From Symplocastrum torsivum CPER-KK1 (lineage in GTDB: Bacteria > Cyanobacteriota > Cyanobacteriia > Cyanobacteriales > Coleofasciculaceae), in the NCBI GenBank assembly GCA_019358875.1, contig JAHHIF010000059.1, forward strand, positions 1 to 51,926: 51,926 bases of DNA, read 5' to 3'. Within the stretch, counting starts at the first letter, position 1. Each line of letters opens with the position of its first letter. Of the stretch, positions 25,489 to 34,608 are shown in pieces. A program made the translations under genes and the position numbers. A model generated the notes under the pieces. The model saw only the letters and a list, made by a program, of their open reading frames with translations, was not told the origin of the DNA and searched no databases.

Positions 25489-25517
25489 ATAAATCTTGGT
25501 TGCGATCGCTCAGGGCA
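25489..25517 (-). pseudogene. Fragment of the shared N-module
   Basis: TAAATCTTGG, two or three differing bases, then GCGATCGCTCAGGGCAA match 24428-24455, which encodes ALSDRRQDLRQ of the neighbouring STAND protein. Read on the minus strand the copy gives ALSDRNQDLLQ. It also provides the TGA stop of the NB-ARC/TPR gene at 25510. It is a recombination scar rather than a gene. Confidence 0.55.
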
Positions 25518-27750
25518 AAGGGTGTCTTACACATTCTAAGTTTTCTCGTACTTTGACTGTATCCGGATGCTTTTCCCCTAAGTAATGGATATAAATTTCT
25601 AACGCTTCCATATAAAGAACCTCAGCTTCTTCGTGACGCCTCAGAATTTTATAAAAATTTGCTAGCTTGCAAAGAATACGTCCAATACGAGGGTGCTTTT
25701 CCCCTCTTAATTTCTTCATCAAAGATAAAGATTCCAGATACAGCCTTTCTGCTTCTTGGTATAGCCCTTGTGTTTCATAAAAAAGTGCTTGATTACTGAG
25801 AACAGTCGCCATATGGGGATGCACTTGCTTTTCTAAGGACTTGTAAATTGATATAGCCTCATGATAAAGAAGCTCAGCCTCTGTATACCGAGTTTGCTCA
25901 TAGTAAAGACATGCTAGATGGTCAAGGCACTGTGCTACGTGGATATGCTTTTTGCCTAACAACTTTTTTCTAATCGCCACAACCTTTAGCAGCAATTGTT
26001 CTGCTTCTGAATAGCGACCTTGCTTACGATATATTGCAGCCAGATTGTTAAGGCTTTGTGCCACACTAGTATGTTCCTGCCCAAGCAGGCTTACTCTGAT
26101 GTCTAATGCTCTCAAATACAGAGGTTCAGCTTCTGAGTAGCGACCTTGAGTTTTGTAGATGTATGCTAAGTCGTTGAGGCTGGTTGCAGTAGCCAGATGT
26201 TGATTACCAAATCGATCTTTGGTGGCTTCCAATCCTCTTAAATACCAGTGTTCAGCCTGGGTGTAATATCCTTGACCTTCATAAAACCTTCCTAAGCGCA
26301 GAAAGGGTAATGAAAAAGTTGCATCGGTGAGGTAATCAGTTAAACTCTCAGCAACTTCCAATAAGTGAGGGATGGCAGGTGTAAGTTCAGCCATCAATTT
26401 CTGTGTAGGTTCATAAGGAATCCGTTTGGCTATTCCAAGCATTACCTCACAATACCCTTGCTTCAGTTCATCAGCTTGATTTAGCTGCTCTAGCTTCTTT
26501 TGGAAGAAGTCGCGAATCAGGGGATGCAGGCGGCAGGTTCCGGGGTTGGTTCGTTGCAGCAGGTGCAGATTGATTAGCTCATTGTCTCGTACTTCTTCCA
26601 AGTCTTCAGGGTCTCGGTCAGCCAAGCACTGCTCCACCAGCGACCAGGGAATTGGGGCAGCAGCAAACAGACTGAGCAGACATCCTAGCGATTTGGCACT
26701 TTCCGACAAGGTTTCCCAACTCAACTCAAATGCTGCCGCCACTCCCGATCGCGCCGTCATGTCTGCATCCGTCTGACGCAATGCCAGTGCCGCTAATCGC
26801 TTGTCCTGCAACCGTTGCTGCATCGCTGCCAACGACAGGTCGGGTTTGCGAGCGAGATACCGTCCCACTAATTCTAGTCCCAACGGCAAGTAGCCCAACT
26901 GAGCGCAAAGTTGCTGGGCGCAGTCTCGTTCGAGCTGAATACGATCGCCGCCCATCAGTGACTCCAACAGCGCCAGTGCCGCTGATTCATCCAGTACCTC
27001 CAGTTCCAACTGATTGACTGACGCGCCCAACCGCAGACGGGTGGTAATCAGCACTTTGAAGCGAGGGGCAGTCGAGGGCGGCAAGTAGGGTTTAATAGCG
27101 GCGTAGTCGGTGACATCATCGAGTACCAGCAGCACTTCCCCAGATTGCCAGTGTCGCCAGCAAAACTTGACCTGCTCTACCAATTCAACGTCTTCGGGCG
27201 GATTGAGATCGAGAAGCGATCGCCCAAACTGCACAATCTGAGTCCCCACATCCACACCTCTTGCCGACAGCCAGCATAATCCTGCCGGGTAAATCGGCTG
27301 GTATTTCAGCGCATATTGCAACGCCAGTTCCGTCTTGCCGACACCGCCCATCCCAGCGATCGCAAAAACGGCAACGCGATGACCCTGTTGCAACATCTTA
27401 TGGAGTTGCGACATGACCGCATCTCGACCAACAAACTCCACCACACCACTGTAGGGCAGGTTTGTAGGAATTCCAGTTGGTTGAGTATTGGGTTGAAGGG
27501 ACTGTAAAGTTTCGCGCAGGATTCCTCGAATCACTTCAGCATCAACACCGTAGTAAGTGCGATCACCAATGTGAACCTCTCCCCCAGTGATTTGCCCAAC
27601 ATTGGTGTTAAACTTGCCATCCTGAGACACTGATTGCAGTACACTATCGGCTAGTCGCAGCGATCGCCGCACCATTTCTAGGTCTTGCTCAGTCTGCTGG
27701 TGCTGAGTAATCCGCTCTAGGATGGGATTGAGTTCGTCAGGGGTCATCAT
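25510..27750 (-). CDS. STAND receptor: shared N-module, NB-ARC, 6 TPRs
   Basis: A 746-residue protein counted from MMTPDELNPILERI at 27750, the position equivalent to the starts of its paralogues; the frame is open 59 codons further to 27927. The longer motif form (GKFNTNVGQ...GGEVHIGDRTY) is at 45-66. NB-ARC follows with Walker A GMGGVGKT (133-140), Walker B VLLVLDDV and LGYLPLGLELVGRYL. Six TPRs fill the last 260 residues (YSEAEPLY, YTEAELLY, HEEAEVLY). The NB-ARC is closely similar to those at 15188 and 38663. The C-terminus ends on a fragment of N-module DNA, so the original protein may have been longer. Confidence 0.88.
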   Translation of the reverse strand: MMTPDELNPILERITQHQQTEQDLEMVRRSLRLADSVLQSVSQDGKFNTNVGQITGGEVHIGDRTYYGVDAEVIRGILRETLQSLQPNTQPTGIPTNLPYSGVVEFVGRDAVMSQLHKMLQQGHRVAVFAIAGMGGVGKTELALQYALKYQPIYPAGLCWLSARGVDVGTQIVQFGRSLLDLNPPEDVELVEQVKFCWRHWQSGEVLLVLDDVTDYAAIKPYLPPSTAPRFKVLITTRLRLGASVNQLELEVLDESAALALLESLMGGDRIQLERDCAQQLCAQLGYLPLGLELVGRYLARKPDLSLAAMQQRLQDKRLAALALRQTDADMTARSGVAAAFELSWETLSESAKSLGCLLSLFAAAPIPWSLVEQCLADRDPEDLEEVRDNELINLHLLQRTNPGTCRLHPLIRDFFQKKLEQLNQADELKQGYCEVMLGIAKRIPYEPTQKLMAELTPAIPHLLEVAESLTDYLTDATFSLPFLRLGRFYEGQGYYTQAEHWYLRGLEATKDRFGNQHLATATSLNDLAYIYKTQGRYSEAEPLYLRALDIRVSLLGQEHTSVAQSLNNLAAIYRKQGRYSEAEQLLLKVVAIRKKLLGKKHIHVAQCLDHLACLYYEQTRYTEAELLYHEAISIYKSLEKQVHPHMATVLSNQALFYETQGLYQEAERLYLESLSLMKKLRGEKHPRIGRILCKLANFYKILRRHEEAEVLYMEALEIYIHYLGEKHPDTVKVRENLECVRHPLP

Positions 27751-27962
27751 TGCAAAAAGGGTGGAACGAGCCGTCTGTGAATCGCCAAGATTTGGAACAA
27801 TCATGCACCTCTCGCCGATCATAACCAACAGATTTTCAGTCGAGTATTGGCTCAATTGACCCTCAATCGTTTCGGCTTCTCCTCGGTTGAAAAAATCTGG
27901 ATACAGCCTCAAGAACTGTGTATTCACATTAATAGCTCAGTCAAGCCGAGTGGGTGCGGACA

Positions 27963-30197
27963 ATGGCTCCTCCCGATGATCTCAATGGAATTCTAGACCG
28001 CATTGCCAACGGAGAAGAAACCGAAGGCGATCGCCAACTGCTGCGGCAATTACTTCGGGAGAAACAGAGTCAGAGTGTGGTACAGCTCGGCAAGTACACC
28101 GTTAACCTGGGGCAGGGGCGGGAAATTCAAGTAGGCGATCGCATTTACCAAGGTGCGGATGCGGAAACAATTAAAACGGTGATTCAAGCCGTCCTACAGC
28201 ATCCGCCCGTTGTGCGATCGCAACTGACACCCCAGGAATATCGGAATCGACAGGCTTTACTCAACAAAGTCAAAAACTTCTGGGTTCAGGGCGTGCTGGA
28301 AACGTCTCTGCATCATCAGGTTGTCATTCAACTCGGTTTAGAAGATCGCTCCCATGTATTGGCAACTCCCTGGAATTTGGTTGTGGAGACAGCGGATCGT
28401 ACTCAAACCATCTTATCCGAAGGCACAACAGTCCTCGACTTGTTCGATCAACTCGGCACTGGACGCACACTGCTGATTCTAGGAGAGCCAGGGGCAGGCA
28501 AAACAATTACCTTGCTCCAACTTACCCGCGAACTCATTGCGCGAGCCGAGCAAGACATGGATCACCTGATTCCCGTAGTGTTCAACCTCTCGACTTGGAG
28601 CAGCAAATGGCATAGTCTTGCCGATTGGTTGGTAGCGGAATTGAATACAAAATATCAGGTGCCCAAAGCGATCGCCCAACCCTGGGTTAGCCAACAGCAA
28701 CTCCTCTTGTTGCTCGATGGTTTGGATGAAGTTCGAGCTGAATACCGAGATGCTTGCGTAGTTGCCCTCAACCAGTTCCAGCAAGCCCAAGGGACGGAAA
28801 TGGTGGTGTGCAGCCGCATTAAGGACTACGAAGGGCTTTCCCATCGCCTCACCGTGCAGCGGGCAATTTATTTGCGATCGCTCACTCCAGAACAGGTCGA
28901 TGGTTACTTGCACAGTCTCAACACTGACCTGATGGGGTTGAGAGAGCTATTGGCAAACGATGCCATCTTGCAAGAACTGGCGCGATCGCCACTGTTGCTA
29001 AACATTATGGTACTGGCTTACGAAGGTATTAACCTTGAAGATTTACCAAAAACCTCTGTAGAAAACCATCACCAACGGCTATTTAACACCTACATCAATC
29101 GCATGTTAAAGCGACGGGGAGCTGATAGACGCTACTCACCCACGCAAACCATCCGATGGTTAAGCTGGCTAGCCCAACAACTACAGCGTTCCTCCCAAAC
29201 CATCTTCTTGATTGAGTGGCTCGATCGCCGTTGGCTGCAAACAGCTAGAGAACGATGGATTTATATCATTATGAGTTCGCTCATCGTTAGCTTTGCATTG
29301 GCATGGATTGTTGTTCTGAGTATGGGCTTTGGTCGGCATTGGCTCAGCATCGGGCTATCGTTTTGGACTGTGTACAGTTTCTTGAATATCTCGTCAGCTT
29401 GGGCTGTGATGAAGATTGAACGAATGCATCCCGGTTCCCGCCAAAGTTTCCTGCAACGGTTGATGGACAGCCTATGGCTTGGGCTAGCGGTTGGACTTAT
29501 TCTGGGGACAGTCGCTGGAATTGAGGAAACCCCTCAGGTGGGTCTGCTCGTTGGTGTGCTGACATTGCTGACCCTTGGATTGCTTGATTGGTGGATGGGT
29601 GGAGAGATTGGTCAGAGTTATTTCAAACCTGTAGAAGCGTTGAAATGGTCATGGATGAATGTTAGGAACTATATCTTGTTTGGGTTAATTGGTTCTACAC
29701 CGTTTGGATTACTGCTAGGACTGACGGGAATATTGGGACCAACACTTATTCATGGATTGTTATTAGGTATGTTGGGAGGTGTCATTATGGGACTATTTGG
29801 CGGTCTTCGTTCAGGTACTGAAGTGGAGACGCGAACCATCCCTAATCAAGGAATTTGGCAGTCTTCAAAAACATGGGTGATCATTTCGTTCGCAGTTTCT
29901 TTGAGCCTTTCTCTAGGGATTTATTTGTTTGATTCGTGGCTAACGATTCCCCAGTACTGGGGATTGTTCTGTGGGTTATTTGTCGGATTGCTGACAGGTG
30001 GAACGGCTTGTATTGTCCACATCAGCTTCCGAACCGTGTTTCATTTTCACCAACATATGCCCTGGAATTATGCCCAGTTCCTAGATGACTGTTGCGATCG
30101 CATTTTTCTGCAAAAAGTCGGCGGTGGCTATATTTTCATCCATCGTTTGCTGATGGAGCATTTTGCGGCTATGCAGTTTGAGGAGCGTGGGAAGTGA
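27963..30197 (+). CDS. Membrane NACHT protein with the shared N-module
   Basis: A 744-residue protein started at ATG 27963 (MAPPDDLNGILDRI), which aligns with the paralogues; a GTG three codons upstream is the alternative. The motif GKYTVNLGQ...IQVGDRIY is at 43-62. NACHT has Walker A GEPGAGKT (174-181) and Walker B LLLLLDGLDEV. After about residue 420 come seven to nine hydrophobic segments (IIMSSLIVSFALAWIVVL, LGLAVGLILGTVAGI, VGLLVGVLTLLTLGLL, GLFCGLFVGLLTGG). The end is FIHRLLMEHFAAMQF, the NACHT-tail motif, so the membrane block is inserted before the end of the NACHT module. It is divergent from the NB-ARC/TPR gene at 25510. Confidence 0.88.
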   Translation: MAPPDDLNGILDRIANGEETEGDRQLLRQLLREKQSQSVVQLGKYTVNLGQGREIQVGDRIYQGADAETIKTVIQAVLQHPPVVRSQLTPQEYRNRQALLNKVKNFWVQGVLETSLHHQVVIQLGLEDRSHVLATPWNLVVETADRTQTILSEGTTVLDLFDQLGTGRTLLILGEPGAGKTITLLQLTRELIARAEQDMDHLIPVVFNLSTWSSKWHSLADWLVAELNTKYQVPKAIAQPWVSQQQLLLLLDGLDEVRAEYRDACVVALNQFQQAQGTEMVVCSRIKDYEGLSHRLTVQRAIYLRSLTPEQVDGYLHSLNTDLMGLRELLANDAILQELARSPLLLNIMVLAYEGINLEDLPKTSVENHHQRLFNTYINRMLKRRGADRRYSPTQTIRWLSWLAQQLQRSSQTIFLIEWLDRRWLQTARERWIYIIMSSLIVSFALAWIVVLSMGFGRHWLSIGLSFWTVYSFLNISSAWAVMKIERMHPGSRQSFLQRLMDSLWLGLAVGLILGTVAGIEETPQVGLLVGVLTLLTLGLLDWWMGGEIGQSYFKPVEALKWSWMNVRNYILFGLIGSTPFGLLLGLTGILGPTLIHGLLLGMLGGVIMGLFGGLRSGTEVETRTIPNQGIWQSSKTWVIISFAVSLSLSLGIYLFDSWLTIPQYWGLFCGLFVGLLTGGTACIVHISFRTVFHFHQHMPWNYAQFLDDCCDRIFLQKVGGGYIFIHRLLMEHFAAMQFEERGK

Positions 30198-30217
30198 GAG
30201 GCGATTCCTGCGGATAG

Positions 30218-30265
30218 CTTCGCTTCACGCACCTGCTGCGCCAGTTCATCAACCGAAAGCTGGTC
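30218..30265 (-). pseudogene. Fragment of a STAND gene in a convergent gap
   Basis: The minus strand reads DQLSVDELAQQVREAK, matching QLASVDELVQQVRSRL of the NACHT protein at 22264-24543. It lies in the gap between two convergent genes and has no start or continuation. It is a remnant of a deleted paralogue or of a recombination event. Confidence 0.55.
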
Positions 30266-30273
30266 TTTTTCCG

Positions 30274-33180
30274 CTAATTAGTATTCCAGACATACTTCTG
30301 ACAGGTACTCTTAGCCTCTTTTGCTGTGTTATTTTGTGGTTTAACAAAGACTGGGCGCTCCCGTAGGTTGTTACAGGCAACCTCAAGTAATGTTTTCCAG
30401 TCATCAGGCGAAAGTTTTCCAACAGGTTCGTCCTGTAAATTCCACAGACGTGAGATTCCGTCCCTACTGCTACTGACAATAGTCTTTCCATCAGGGCTAA
30501 AAGCAACAGCAGTGACAGCACCTCTAGAGTTATAAAAAGTTCTTACAAAAGTACCACTTAATAAGTTCCACAGGCGTATAGTTCCGTCTAAACTGGCGCT
30601 GGCGATATACTTACCATCGGGGCTGAAAGCAACGGCAGTGACAAAATCCGTATGACCAACAAGGGTTTTAATTTCTTTGCCAGTTGTTGTGTTCCACAAT
30701 TTTACGGTTTTATCAGCACTACCACTGGCAATAGTCTTTCCATCAGGGCTAACAGCAACAGTAGTAACAGAATCAGTAGCGCCGTTAAGGGTTTTAATTT
30801 CTTTGCCAGTTGTTGTGTTCCACAATTTTACAATTCCATCTGCGCTGGCAGTAGCAATAATCTTTCCATCAGGGCTGAAAGCAACAGAAGTAACAGCATT
30901 ACTATGCCCTTTAAGAGTTGCAATTTCTTTGCCAGTTGCTGTGTTCCACAATTTTACAGTTCCATCTGCGCTGGCAGTAGCAATAATCTTTCCATCAGGG
31001 CTGAAAGCGACAGAAGTAACAGTATCCGTATGACCACGCAGAGTTGCAATGAGCTTGCCCTCCCGTGTCCATAACTTCACAGTTTTATCAGCACTAGCAG
31101 TAGCAAGAATCTGCCCATCGGGACTGAAGGCAACAGAAGTAACAGCAGCTTGATGATCACGCAGAGTTGCAATGAGCTTGCCATTCAGTTCTGATAATCT
31201 TACGTTTCCATCCGCAGCGGCAGTAGCAATAATCTTTCCATCAGGGCTGAAAGCAACAGAAGCAGCAGAACCTTGATGATTAAAAATAGCGACTTCTATC
31301 GCTTTGCGTAGACTATCCTGAACAGGGGTAAGAACCCAACCTAATTCTGACTGGCTCAGACCAACCACTTGAATTGCAAAAACTAGTCCATCTTCAGGAG
31401 CGATGGACAGCAAAGCCTTCACTTTATCTGCCTGTTGAAGCAGTGTTACTTCTATCAGCTTGCGTTCAGCTATAGACTTTTGGATAAAGGCAAAGGTGGT
31501 TAGTCCAGCCAGTGCCACAAATACTCCAGTAACAGTAGCAAGTATTAAACGACGGTTATTAAGTTCTGCCCTTTCACTATGTCGAATGAATTCCTTTTCT
31601 AGCTCATTGAGAGCTTCATATTTCTGAGCATCCCCAAGCAATGCACCCCTTAGCAATGCACTTCTGTCTTTTCCCCGTGCTTTCCACTCCTCTGCTGCTA
31701 TAGTTAGACGCAGGCGTTGGCGCATATTTACCCGTTCATCTTCTAGCCAATTGACCAACCGGGGCCAGTTGCGTACCAAAGCCTCATGAGCAACCTCAAC
31801 CTGGGCATCATCGGGCGTATCCCCCTCCGTTAAGCGTACTAACCGCGATTGAATCAACTTATCTAACACTCGGTCAACGCGATCACGTGCTTCCCCAGCC
31901 TGGTACAGTGTTTTACGCTGGATGCGGTTGCTGGTGACTTCCAGTCCTTCCGTGGGTCGAACCATTCGCAATAGGATGCGTTTGACCGTCACCTGCTCTT
32001 CAGGAATTAGCTGCTCGTAAAACTCATCCGCACTACGAGCCAATGCCTGACGACCACCACCCAAACGTTTATAAGTTTCCCAGGTAACTCGATTGCGCTC
32101 CCGGTTGTCCCACAGCTTCAGCAAGGTAAACTGCAACAGAGGCAACGCTGCTGGTTCCCCCAAAACATCCTGAAGCAGCGCCTCAACCAGCCCTTCTTCA
32201 AATTTCAAACCCACTAACTCGGCGGGTTTTTCAATCGCCTCCCGTAACTCGCTGGCATCCAGTGCTGTCACGCGAACCTGGGCTTGCTCAAATAAGTCCT
32301 TGAAAACTGGCACCCATGCCACTTGGCTCTCAAAGTCCGTTCGCATCGTGAGGATGACAGTGTGCCTGACTCGTGGCGACTGAATCAAACCGATGAGGTT
32401 GTCAATGAACGCCTGACGCACGTTATCATCGCGGCATAGCGTGAACGCTTCCTCAAACTGATCTACGACGAGGACACTGGGTCTGTTGCCAAACTCATTG
32501 CTCAGTTTGGTTAAATGGTTGGGGTCTTTCTGAAAGCTCTCGACTTGCTGCTGAAGGCACTCAGTCGCTTTAATGTCATGAGGTTGGGTGAGTCGAGCCA
32601 GATTTTCCAATGGATTAACTCCTGGCACCATCGGCAAGTAGTAGTGCCAGTTCTCGCTACCTGAGAGTACACCTACCTTCAGCTTTGGTAAGAGTCCGCC
32701 CAATACCACTGATGACTTACCGCTGCCAGAAGAAGCGACGACGGCTAATAGACGGTTTCTCTTGAGGTGATTAACCAGTTTCTCTAAAAGACGTTGGCGT
32801 CCATAGAAGAGGTTTGACTTTTCCTCCCGGAATGCCTCTAACCCCAGGTAAGGACATCGCGCATCATCCAGTTCTGGAGCCAATGCTGGGTCAAATTCAG
32901 CTAAGGTGGCATCAGGGGGTTCGCGCCCAGCACGGTACAATATCGCTGACCAGTAATCTAGTAAACTTTGGCTAGCCCATCGGTCTTCGTCGGTGTCTAG
33001 CAGCGCACCAGTCGCTCGCCCCCGGTAAATAAATTCCTCCATCTCTGCCAGCAATTCGGGTGTACTGCCAGTCTCGCGATGGCGTTTGAGGAGTTCGCTG
33101 TGAGCTGCCCGTAAAGAAGCCAACGAAGGAAAGCGGTTTGTGGCATCGTCAGTTGTAAGGGAGATGCTAGAGTTACTCAT
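30274..33180 (-). CDS. nSTAND-type NTPase with C-terminal WD40 propeller
   Basis: A 968-residue protein. The N-terminal helical part (residues 15-90) precedes CPYLGLEAFREEKSNLFYGR, the usual entry to this STAND class. Walker A is SGSGKSS (151-157) and Walker B VLVVDQFEE. A single membrane helix (LILATVTGVFVALAGLTTFAF) follows the NTPase. Seven WD40 repeats (VTSVAFSPDGKIIATASADGTVKLWN) then complete one beta-propeller. It lacks the shared N-module, but its start overlaps by 4 bp (ATGA) the stop of a gene that carries it, so the two work as a split receptor. Several WD40 units are nearly identical in DNA, a sign of recent internal duplication. Confidence 0.92.
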   Translation of the reverse strand: MSNSSISLTTDDATNRFPSLASLRAAHSELLKRHRETGSTPELLAEMEEFIYRGRATGALLDTDEDRWASQSLLDYWSAILYRAGREPPDATLAEFDPALAPELDDARCPYLGLEAFREEKSNLFYGRQRLLEKLVNHLKRNRLLAVVASSGSGKSSVVLGGLLPKLKVGVLSGSENWHYYLPMVPGVNPLENLARLTQPHDIKATECLQQQVESFQKDPNHLTKLSNEFGNRPSVLVVDQFEEAFTLCRDDNVRQAFIDNLIGLIQSPRVRHTVILTMRTDFESQVAWVPVFKDLFEQAQVRVTALDASELREAIEKPAELVGLKFEEGLVEALLQDVLGEPAALPLLQFTLLKLWDNRERNRVTWETYKRLGGGRQALARSADEFYEQLIPEEQVTVKRILLRMVRPTEGLEVTSNRIQRKTLYQAGEARDRVDRVLDKLIQSRLVRLTEGDTPDDAQVEVAHEALVRNWPRLVNWLEDERVNMRQRLRLTIAAEEWKARGKDRSALLRGALLGDAQKYEALNELEKEFIRHSERAELNNRRLILATVTGVFVALAGLTTFAFIQKSIAERKLIEVTLLQQADKVKALLSIAPEDGLVFAIQVVGLSQSELGWVLTPVQDSLRKAIEVAIFNHQGSAASVAFSPDGKIIATAAADGNVRLSELNGKLIATLRDHQAAVTSVAFSPDGQILATASADKTVKLWTREGKLIATLRGHTDTVTSVAFSPDGKIIATASADGTVKLWNTATGKEIATLKGHSNAVTSVAFSPDGKIIATASADGIVKLWNTTTGKEIKTLNGATDSVTTVAVSPDGKTIASGSADKTVKLWNTTTGKEIKTLVGHTDFVTAVAFSPDGKYIASASLDGTIRLWNLLSGTFVRTFYNSRGAVTAVAFSPDGKTIVSSSRDGISRLWNLQDEPVGKLSPDDWKTLLEVACNNLRERPVFVKPQNNTAKEAKSTCQKYVWNTN

Positions 33181-34406
33181 CCAATCATCCTCAGTACAGA
33201 TGCCAAGGGTTCACCGACTATCCGCAAATTGCCGCACAATCGCTTCAGCTCCACGTCAACTCGGTAAAAGCGATCGCCTGCACGCCTGCGGTAACTTCGG
33301 AAGTATCGTTTGACTTTGACAGGATTTTGTGATGTGATCGCACTGTCCAAATTCTCACTATCTTTCTTAAACGAGAGCGCCCATTCGTCTATGCTACTGT
33401 TGCAGAGCGATTCTGCCATCGCTTTCAAATCGAGCCAGGACATTTCCAGTTCAAAAGTATCCTGTTCTAGATTGGCTTCAATCCGGCGTAGTTCTAAATC
33501 GAGTTCCTGCCAATCGTTGTGAGTGTGAACGAGAACTGTTAGGCTGCGATCTAGGTTGGCGAGAGCCTCCACACCGTCTTTGAACTGGCTGGTTTTCTCT
33601 GGATCGAGTTCGCCATGTGCCAGATTGTCTCGCACGCAGGTCATTGCCTTCACCAGGGCAGGCAGGCGTAAGGCGCGTGCTGCGGTATTTAGACTCGTAT
33701 TGATTCGTGAAGGCTGGATAGCCAGCACTCGGTTGATGAGCCGGACAGCCTTGTCAAGCAGCCGCGTATCAAGGTTCTCAATCGCTCTGTGTAACTCTTC
33801 AGTCGCTTCTCCAAGAACCTTTATCCACTTGGTTTCATTGGTAGCTAGGGCTGCCTGGACTGCAACATCTCGCATATTGGTCACGATTCCCTGAAGCGTT
33901 AACTCATAATCCATAAGTTTGTCTAAAGATGTGTCGTCATCCGGAAATCGTTTGGCTTCGTGAACAATAACGCCATAGCATTGGAACTCCAGTGTATGCA
34001 ACAGGTCATGCAAGTCCTTGTAGTTGCCCACAACATCGATTTGTTCGCACACAGCCTGAAAATCGGTGCGGAAGGCAACTACAGCCGCACGCACTTCAGG
34101 CGCTGCCATCAATTCAGTCAGGGCATTTAAGCCGTTGCGAACAGACTGGCTGTTGTATCCATACTGAAGTGATTGCAGCTCGTCTTGGATAATTTTTCTA
34201 ATTGTTTCAGCATCTGCTCCCCTGTAGATGCGATCGCCAATTTGAATATCTTGCCCCTGTCCGACGTTGATGCCGTATTTGCCTAGCTGCAACAAACTCT
34301 GGCGATCGCTTGAACTCAGTAACTGACGTAAGGCAGTTATGTCGGCTTCAGCGTCCTTACCACTGGCAATGCGATCGAGGATGTTGCCTAGCTCATGAGA
34401 AGTCAT
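33177..34406 (-). CDS. Shared N-module fused to a helical domain, partner of the WD40 STAND
   Basis: A 409-residue protein. Residues 1-40 are the helical segment (ELGNILDRIASGKDAEADI) and 42-61 the motif GKYGINVGQ...IQIGDRIY. The remaining 330 residues are predicted by eye to be all-helical (long runs rich in L, A, E, D and R) with no catalytic motif. It has no NTPase. It is translationally coupled to the downstream nSTAND-WD40 gene. I infer an adaptor that links that receptor to whatever recognises the motif. Alternatively the helical part is itself an effector. Confidence 0.82.
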   Translation of the reverse strand: MTSHELGNILDRIASGKDAEADITALRQLLSSSDRQSLLQLGKYGINVGQGQDIQIGDRIYRGADAETIRKIIQDELQSLQYGYNSQSVRNGLNALTELMAAPEVRAAVVAFRTDFQAVCEQIDVVGNYKDLHDLLHTLEFQCYGVIVHEAKRFPDDDTSLDKLMDYELTLQGIVTNMRDVAVQAALATNETKWIKVLGEATEELHRAIENLDTRLLDKAVRLINRVLAIQPSRINTSLNTAARALRLPALVKAMTCVRDNLAHGELDPEKTSQFKDGVEALANLDRSLTVLVHTHNDWQELDLELRRIEANLEQDTFELEMSWLDLKAMAESLCNSSIDEWALSFKKDSENLDSAITSQNPVKVKRYFRSYRRRAGDRFYRVDVELKRLCGNLRIVGEPLASVLRMIG

Positions 34407-34608
34407 CGTCTACTAGGAGCTTCATGCTTGTTCCATACTAAACCGCCTACCAACTTCGCTCTTCAAACCTTTCTTGAGCTTCTTCACGTTCAAGATTTCT
34501 TTGAAGTGCCTGAACTTCTTGCTGGGCAAAAACCCGAACCTGGAAATTTTCATCCTTCAAACCAAGCGCATAGGCGATGAGGTCAAGAACTTCCTGGAAC
34601 ACCCGTTA

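Noticed and set aside
30652..31074. Plus-strand repetitive open frames opposite the WD40 region
   Set aside because: Their repeats are the reverse strand of the WD40 units; no family likeness.
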